Origin: an uncultured Collinsella sp.
GTDB taxonomy: Bacteria > Actinomycetota > Coriobacteriia > Coriobacteriales > Coriobacteriaceae
Length of the DNA stretch: 6,312 nt
Assembly (NCBI GenBank): GCA_900752425.1
Contig: CAADVE010000039.1
Location: 1 to 6,312 of the forward strand
Reading direction: 5' to 3'
Shown here: piece by piece, positions 1 to 6,312 of the stretch
Layout: every line of letters starts with the position of its first letter
Numbering within the stretch: position 1 is the first letter of the stretch
Made by a program: the position numbers and the translations under genes
Notes under the pieces: generated by a model
Database searches by the model: none
Told to the model about the DNA's origin: nothing
Seen by the model: only the letters and a program-made list of their open reading frames with translations

Positions 1-143
1 GAAAAGGCGGCAACAGCCAAGTCCCCCATCCATCCCCAAAGTGGCGCGAGGTTTCGCGGCAAAGCCGCGAAACAGCGAAAGGAACGGGATACCCGGCCAA
101 CTACGTCTTTCATCCGCCCACACAATCCGAGGACATAGTCGTA
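1..143. other. Region beyond the nifJ terminator, no convincing gene
   Basis: No gene can be supported here. The plus strand is open from base 1 to a TAG at 136-138 (45 codons, Lys/Arg/Pro-rich). Its GC content is almost equal at the three codon positions (about 56, 62 and 60% by my count), unlike the strong third-position bias of the genes in this window. The minus strand is also open from an ATG at 113 to the left edge (37 codons), but without a good ribosome-binding site. The plus frame could be the basic tail of a gene convergent with nifJ: its stop lies 5 nt outside the left arm of the 144-268 inverted repeat, much as the nifJ stop lies 10 nt outside the right arm. That placement is the only argument for it. 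A 10-bp hairpin at 51-73 is the one clear structure. Confidence 0.4.
51..73. repeat. Perfect 10-bp inverted repeat with AAA loop
   Basis: The arms at 51-60 (GTTTCGCGGC) and 64-73 (GCCGCGAAAC) are exact reverse complements around a 3-nt AAA loop. It would form a very stable GC-rich hairpin in RNA from either strand. No T-run follows on either strand, so it is not a standard intrinsic terminator. It could be a secondary terminator, a 3'-end stabilising structure or an operator; the sequence does not decide. Confidence 0.6.
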
Positions 144-268
144 GCAGGATCTGAGGGCTGACCTTCGCGGACACTCCGCAGGACGAAAGAACCCCCGCCG
201 CACGTAGTGCGCAGCGGGGGTTCTTTCATGTCCGAGGACGTCCGCGAAGGTCAGCCCTCAGATCCTGC
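144..268. repeat. Nested inverted repeat with 28-bp perfect outer arms
   Basis: Bases 144-171 and 241-268 are exact reverse complements over 28 bp. They enclose a 69-bp centre (172-240) that itself contains the 185-227 hairpin. The outer arms do not extend further: the next pair, 143 with 269, mismatches. Between outer and inner arms lie 13 nt on each side that pair only poorly. The right arm ends 10 nt after the nifJ stop. A transcript from either strand could fold into a long cruciform-like structure with a 28-bp duplex. I see no target-site duplication flanking the arms and no coding content inside. The likely role is a reinforced bidirectional 3'-end structure, but a small mobile-element remnant is possible. 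Confidence 0.85.
185..227. terminator. Bidirectional intrinsic terminator hairpin downstream of nifJ
   Basis: A perfect 14-bp stem pairs 185-198 with 214-227. A further 5-bp stem (199-203 with 207-211) sits around a GTA loop, and a 2-nt bulge (212-213) separates the two. Each side of the stem carries a GAAAGAA-type A-rich foot and a TTCTTTC-type T-rich foot flanking a run of five G or C. The hairpin therefore presents a G/C stem followed by a T-rich stretch in both directions. It lies 51 nt past the nifJ stop and would end nifJ transcription. It would also end any convergent transcript from the left. The T-tracts are interrupted by C, so they are modest. Confidence 0.8.
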
Positions 269-278
269 GGTGGGAGAC

Positions 279-3818
<3,540 letters not shown>

Positions 3819-3821
3819 ATA

Positions 3822-3833
3822 CCCCTCTCCTCT
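3822..3833 (-). promoter_or_regulatory. nifJ ribosome-binding site
   Basis: The minus strand reads AGAGGAGAGGGG here, with AGGAG (3827-3831) 8 nt from the ATG at 3818. This purine run fixes the start. The earlier in-frame ATG at 3836 would place the Shine-Dalgarno inside its own coding sequence and has no such motif upstream of itself. Confidence 0.85.
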
Positions 3834-3850
3834 CATATAGGTATACAGGC

Positions 3851-3866
3851 CCCGGCGATCGCCGGG
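3851..3866. promoter_or_regulatory. Perfect 16-bp palindrome in the nifJ leader
   Basis: CCCGGCGATCGCCGGG is fully self-complementary and lies 32 nt upstream of the nifJ ATG. In RNA it would form a 6-bp GC stem with a GATC loop. In DNA it could be a symmetric operator for a dimeric regulator. No T-run follows on the minus strand (the next bases are GCCTGTATAC), so it is not an obvious attenuator. An AT-rich stretch (TATACCTATAT, 3837-3847) between it and the ribosome-binding site could contain a -10 element, but I find no matching -35. Confidence 0.4.
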
Positions 3867-4095
3867 ATGTTGGCGTGATGGGATTTACGCTGTTGCTTCC
3901 AATCATCTGGCAGGCAGGCTCAGCAGCAGGTACGTGGCGTGGAGAGAAGACATGCCGAGGCGAGGGGCAGCTGATGCGCCCCACAGACCCGACCGCCCGT
4001 CTTGCACATGACCGAGCGCCGCAAAGGCCGCATGCCGGATGCTCCCGGGCACGCCCCGGCGATGGGAAGCGCCCGCAACGGAAATCCGCATGCGG

Positions 4096-4139
4096 GTTTA
4101 TTGTACCCCGCCGTTAAGTGTAATTTCGACAAATATAGG
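4096..4139 (-). promoter_or_regulatory. Candidate nifJ promoter region
   Basis: This is the only clearly AT-rich stretch between the two genes. The minus strand carries TACAAT (rc of 4100-4105), a good -10 match, and an upstream TTGTCG (rc of 4127-4132) resembling a -35. Their 21-nt spacing is too long for a standard promoter, so the pairing is doubtful and the -10 may act with another element. A TATATT lies further upstream (about 4132-4137), also without a good -35. If TACAAT is used, the nifJ leader would be about 275 nt. Confidence 0.35.
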
Positions 4140-4144
4140 CGGGC

Positions 4145-4158
4145 GGTAAAGGTTTACC
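4145..4158. promoter_or_regulatory. GGTAAA-N2-TTTACC dyad
   Basis: Six-base arms (GGTAAA at 4145-4150, TTTACC at 4153-4158) flank a 2-bp centre. The 2-nt loop is too small for a full hairpin, so a DNA operator is the likelier reading. It lies immediately upstream of the AT-rich promoter-like block of nifJ and 34 nt after the FHA stop. No regulator is identified. Confidence 0.3.
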
Positions 4159-4192
4159 TTGGATGACTGCCGGGATCATTTGGCAGGACTGG

Positions 4193-5131
4193 CTAGAGGG
4201 CACCGAAGAGGATGGCGTAGGTAGTGGATTCGCCGAGCTTGAGCTCGTCGCCGGGATTGAGTTGGGCGGAACGGCCGGGCTCGACCTGAATGCAGACGCG
4301 CGTGGCCCCGTTTACCACCACGGTTCCGTTGGTGGACGACAAGTCCTCGACGTGCCAGATATTTTGAGCATCGCACCAGACATGGGCATGGCGGGCCGAG
4401 ACATCGTCGCCGACGTCGGTAATATCGCCCTCACCAGTGGCCAGCGCGCCAATCTCAACACCCTGCTCACTCGGCTGAATCCAACGCGGGGCGCTCACGA
4501 CAAAACTGTTTTGCACGCGCAGCAAGCCCAAGGGGTGCGCCGGGGCGGGTTCGCGCTCGCCCGCGGTCATCGACATGCCAAGCGAACGCGGCGTGGAGGT
4601 GCCTCCGCCACAGGTCGCGTGCGCGTAGTCGATGGCATAGTTCACCGAGGACCGCACATCCGCCGAACAACCGACGGCGACAAACAGCACCAGCACGGCC
4701 TCGGCGCGCTCGGCGGGCATGAGTTCCGCCGCCTGGGACAGGCGATCGAGCGCGTTGCGATAGAGATTCGTGTCCTGGTGGCACTCTTCGAGCGCGCGTA
4801 CCATCGGTTCACCTGCAGGACCGCACACCATATTGATCACAGCCGTGGAGTCCATGGGATTGCGCTGGCGCAGGGCCAGTTGCGACATAATACGCGCAGC
4901 CGAGGTACCGTATTCGGCAAAGTAGCGCTGCTGAAGCGTGCCGACCGGCGCGCGAACGATAAAGCGGGAAACCCAAGAGCGATCGGCGGCTCGGCTCTGC
5001 GGGCTGCGGCCGTCGGCGAGCGGACGGGACGAAAGCACCAAGCCGCACAGCTCGATATGGCTCAGATGCGCCGCGCGCTTAAAGATGTCAAACATGGCCC
5101 CGCATGGGGTGAGCTCAACTTGAGATGCCAT
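4193..5131 (-). CDS. FHA-domain protein with uncharacterised N-terminal region
   Basis: A 312-residue soluble protein; I see no signal peptide or membrane helix. The C-terminal FHA domain (about 220-308) is recognised by VEIG (225-228), VSARHAHV (244-251), LSSTNGT (264-270) and GDELKLG (294-300). FHA domains bind phosphothreonine peptides, typically those made by Ser/Thr kinases, which suits the kinase gene directly upstream. The usual Arg after the first IG is Ala229 here, while Ser245, His248 and Asn268-Gly269 are kept, so phosphate binding may be altered. Residues 1-200 are mostly helix-like, with a segment rich in Ala, Leu and Glu around 105-170, and match no family I know. A Pro-containing linker at about 190-200 precedes the FHA domain. 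The ATG at 5131 is fixed by AAGGAGG 8 nt upstream, and the gene starts 3 nt after the kinase stop. The FHA call is firm; the protein's role is unknown. Confidence 0.92.
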   Translation of the reverse strand: MASQVELTPCGAMFDIFKRAAHLSHIELCGLVLSSRPLADGRSPQSRAADRSWVSRFIVRAPVGTLQQRYFAEYGTSAARIMSQLALRQRNPMDSTAVINMVCGPAGEPMVRALEECHQDTNLYRNALDRLSQAAELMPAERAEAVLVLFVAVGCSADVRSSVNYAIDYAHATCGGGTSTPRSLGMSMTAGEREPAPAHPLGLLRVQNSFVVSAPRWIQPSEQGVEIGALATGEGDITDVGDDVSARHAHVWCDAQNIWHVEDLSSTNGTVVVNGATRVCIQVEPGRSAQLNPGDELKLGESTTYAILFGAL

Positions 5132-5134
5132 GAC

Positions 5135-6312
5135 CTAGGCCTCCTTGGTCGTAGAAATAGAATCGGACGATACTTCGACAGGTCCGCCAAAAGTACGGGC
5201 AGCCGCGGCTCCACCGGCAAGCGGAGTCGCCATCTGGGCTTTTGTGCGTCGCGGTGCCGAAACGGGAAGTTCAAAGGCAAAGCCCATCGCAAGCAAAAAC
5301 CACGTAAGCGTATAGGTTGCAACCAGAGCGGCAACAAGGCCGCCCATCACGGCGCGTTGGGAAAATACGCTACATGCAGCCACAACCAGCACCGGAACCT
5401 CGCAGGCAGAAAGCGTAAGCACGCCCTGCAGGAACCCCGAGCGCCGATCGCGCGCAAGTGCCCCCGCGGCAACGCCGGCTATGCCTGGCAGCGCCAACGC
5501 CAGTGCGGCAATAATACCCGGTAGCGACCCAGACCACACGAGCGATCCCAAAGTCGCCGTCACGCGAGCGCCCGACGCCAGCAGCGCGGCCGAAACCACG
5601 ATCACAGCCCAAACCACGCCACAGACGACCGTCGCGCCGACCATCAGCGCGCGACGAACCGCGCGGCCAGACGCATCCATGGGGCACGGCGTGAGCGGCT
5701 CGCCGCGGAGCGAACGGCCGACATTTTGCGCATAGTGGTCACAAAACGCTGAGAGCGCCGCCTCGACCGCCGCCGGCTCGGGACGATCTTTTTGATGGCT
5801 GGACAGACAGGCCATCACCACGTCGAACAGCTGGGCATCGACAAACGCCAGCGCATCGCGTAGCTCTTCGGAATCCGGCTCAAGCCCTAGCTGCTGGGCC
5901 TGCTCGGCCGCGGCGAGCGCCACATCGGGCTCACGACGAAGCAGCTGAGTCAAATCACAACCGGGCGCATGGGCACCAATGGGATAGTCGGGCCGCGTGT
6001 CCATCTTGGGACGGTAGGGGCTCGCGATGTCGCGCGTCTTTTTGCGCGAACCCGAGGTGCCCGAAGTGCTCGGCGCGGCTTCGTATGGCGCGACGCCGGC
6101 AATGAGCTCGTAAACCGTGCTTGCCGCGGCATAGACGTCAATCGCCGGCGACATACGCAAAGCGCGCAGGTCGGGAATATCGTCGGTGAGCATCTCGGGC
6201 GGGGCATAGGCAACCGTCGCGCGACGCAGCGTGGCATAGCGCTCGGTAAAGGATGCCTTGCCGCCGGTACCGGCCACGGCCGAGGCAGGCTCAAGCGCCA
6301 GCGACGAGCCAA
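5135..6312 (-). CDS. Membrane-anchored Ser/Thr protein kinase, C-terminal part (5' end outside window)
   Basis: The frame is open to the right edge, so the true start lies outside. A GTG at 6277 is internal, being mid activation loop. The first full residues read GSSLALEP, and the cut codon before them (NTT) could be Phe, which would place a DFG motif exactly at the edge. Counting from 6277, visible kinase parts are the activation loop to about residue 22, YAPPEM at 24-29 (APE motif), DVYAAASTVYELIAG at 47-61 (subdomain IX) and KDRPEP at 163-168 (subdomain XI). Four hydrophobic helices follow at about 210-234, 249-275, 281-305 and 311-337, then a 43-residue tail rich in Ser, Thr and Ala. The predicted layout is a cytoplasmic kinase domain anchored by four helices with a cytoplasmic tail. 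Such kinases phosphorylate Ser/Thr on target proteins; the substrate is unknown. The catalytic HRD loop cannot be checked here. It is coupled to the FHA gene downstream. Confidence 0.88.
   Translation of the reverse strand, partial: GSSLALEPASAVAGTGGKASFTERYATLRRATVAYAPPEMLTDDIPDLRALRMSPAIDVYAAASTVYELIAGVAPYEAAPSTSGTSGSRKKTRDIASPYRPKMDTRPDYPIGAHAPGCDLTQLLRREPDVALAAAEQAQQLGLEPDSEELRDALAFVDAQLFDVVMACLSSHQKDRPEPAAVEAALSAFCDHYAQNVGRSLRGEPLTPCPMDASGRAVRRALMVGATVVCGVVWAVIVVSAALLASGARVTATLGSLVWSGSLPGIIAALALALPGIAGVAAGALARDRRSGFLQGVLTLSACEVPVLVVAACSVFSQRAVMGGLVAALVATYTLTWFLLAMGFAFELPVSAPRRTKAQMATPLAGGAAAARTFGGPVEVSSDSISTTKEA
5140..5146 (-). promoter_or_regulatory. FHA gene ribosome-binding site within the kinase 3' end
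   Basis: The minus strand reads AAGGAGG, a near-perfect Shine-Dalgarno, 8 nt before the FHA ATG at 5131. It is encoded within the last codons of the kinase gene (Lys-Glu-Ala-stop). This layout indicates translational coupling and decides the FHA start. Confidence 0.9.

Larger units (their letters stand above)
3819..4192 (-). other. Intergenic and leader region upstream of nifJ
   Basis: These 374 bases separate the FHA gene from nifJ. Read on the minus strand they hold, in order: a possible weak hairpin just after the FHA stop (CTGCC/GGCAG arms, 4167-4186); a GGTAAA-N2-TTTACC dyad (4145-4158); an AT-rich promoter-like block (4096-4139); about 220 nt of very GC-rich leader with short hairpins, including a CCGGG/CCCGG stem at 4045-4059 and a CCGCATGCGG palindrome at 4086-4095; then the 16-bp palindrome and the ribosome-binding site. 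I looked for TPP, cobalamin and SAM riboswitch cores and T-box motifs and recognised none. Open frames on both strands (up to about 80 codons) lack ribosome-binding sites and family resemblance, and I do not call them. No strong T-tailed terminator follows the FHA gene, so some read-through into nifJ is possible. Confidence 0.55.

Noticed and set aside
172..240. Phase-variable invertible promoter between the 28-bp arms
   Set aside because: The 69-bp centre is largely a symmetric hairpin, so inversion would change little. It shows no promoter elements, and no invertase gene is in the window.
3903..4091. Possible 62-codon leader peptide on the minus strand upstream of nifJ
   Set aside because: There is no ribosome-binding site before its ATG, no run of regulatory codons and no codon bias like the neighbours. 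A leader-peptide attenuator would also need a terminator hairpin, which is not seen.
3875..4117. 80-codon plus-strand frame in the intergenic region
   Set aside because: No ribosome-binding site, low-complexity Arg/Pro-rich translation and no recognisable family.
3819..4192. TPP riboswitch controlling the TPP-dependent enzyme
   Set aside because: Fragments such as CTGCTGCTGAG look suggestive, but the paired core motifs are not present in the right order and spacing.
4163..5524. 453-codon plus-strand open frame opposite the FHA and kinase genes
   Set aside because: It is in codon register with both minus-strand genes, spans their junction and ends inside the kinase. The Arg/Gly/His-rich product is typical of an antisense shadow in GC-rich DNA.
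6275..6277. GTG at 6277 as the kinase gene start
   Set aside because: The frame stays open upstream to the window edge. A start here would remove the ATP-binding lobe and catalytic loop while keeping the APE motif, so the gene is truncated by the window.

Overview
The window is GC-rich DNA of roughly 60-65% GC. Its three recognisable genes all lie on the minus strand. The strong preference for G or C at third codon positions, a 1179-residue single-chain pyruvate:ferredoxin oxidoreductase, and a eukaryotic-type Ser/Thr kinase beside an FHA gene together suggest an anaerobic high-GC Gram-positive. A gut Coriobacteriia member such as Collinsella or Olsenella would fit. The lineage is inferred from gene content and composition; no rRNA or other marker is present.

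Layout, in order of minus-strand transcription (right to left). (1) 6312-5135 is the 3' part of a membrane-anchored Ser/Thr protein kinase. The window edge falls at or just after the expected DFG motif, so the N-lobe and catalytic loop are outside. The visible part has the activation loop, the APE-type motif, the rest of the C-lobe, four predicted membrane helices and a Ser/Thr-rich tail. (2) 5131-4193 is an FHA-domain protein of 312 residues with about 200 uncharacterised N-terminal residues. It begins 3 nt after the kinase stop, and its strong AAGGAGG ribosome-binding site lies inside the kinase's 3' end. (3) 4192-3819 is a 374-bp non-coding stretch that must hold the nifJ promoter and leader. 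It has a short AT-rich promoter-like block, a 6-2-6 dyad, a short diverged direct repeat and a perfect 16-bp palindrome close to the gene. (4) 3818-279 is a complete, intact nifJ. All the thiamine diphosphate, pyruvate-pocket and Fe-S ligand residues I looked for are present. (5) 278-1 is the downstream region. A nested inverted-repeat structure at 144-268 has a 14-bp terminator-type hairpin inside 28-bp perfect arms. Beyond it is a short stretch with a further 10-bp hairpin and no convincing gene.

The kinase and FHA genes form a tightly coupled signalling pair: the kinase would phosphorylate proteins at the membrane and the FHA protein would be a candidate reader or substrate. nifJ is a separate metabolic transcription unit converting pyruvate and CoA to acetyl-CoA, CO2 and reduced ferredoxin. 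Nothing in the sequence shows that the kinase pair controls nifJ. The points most worth a second look are the 125-bp nested inverted repeat, the single in-frame TAG between kinase and FHA frames, and the FHA domain's missing conserved arginine.
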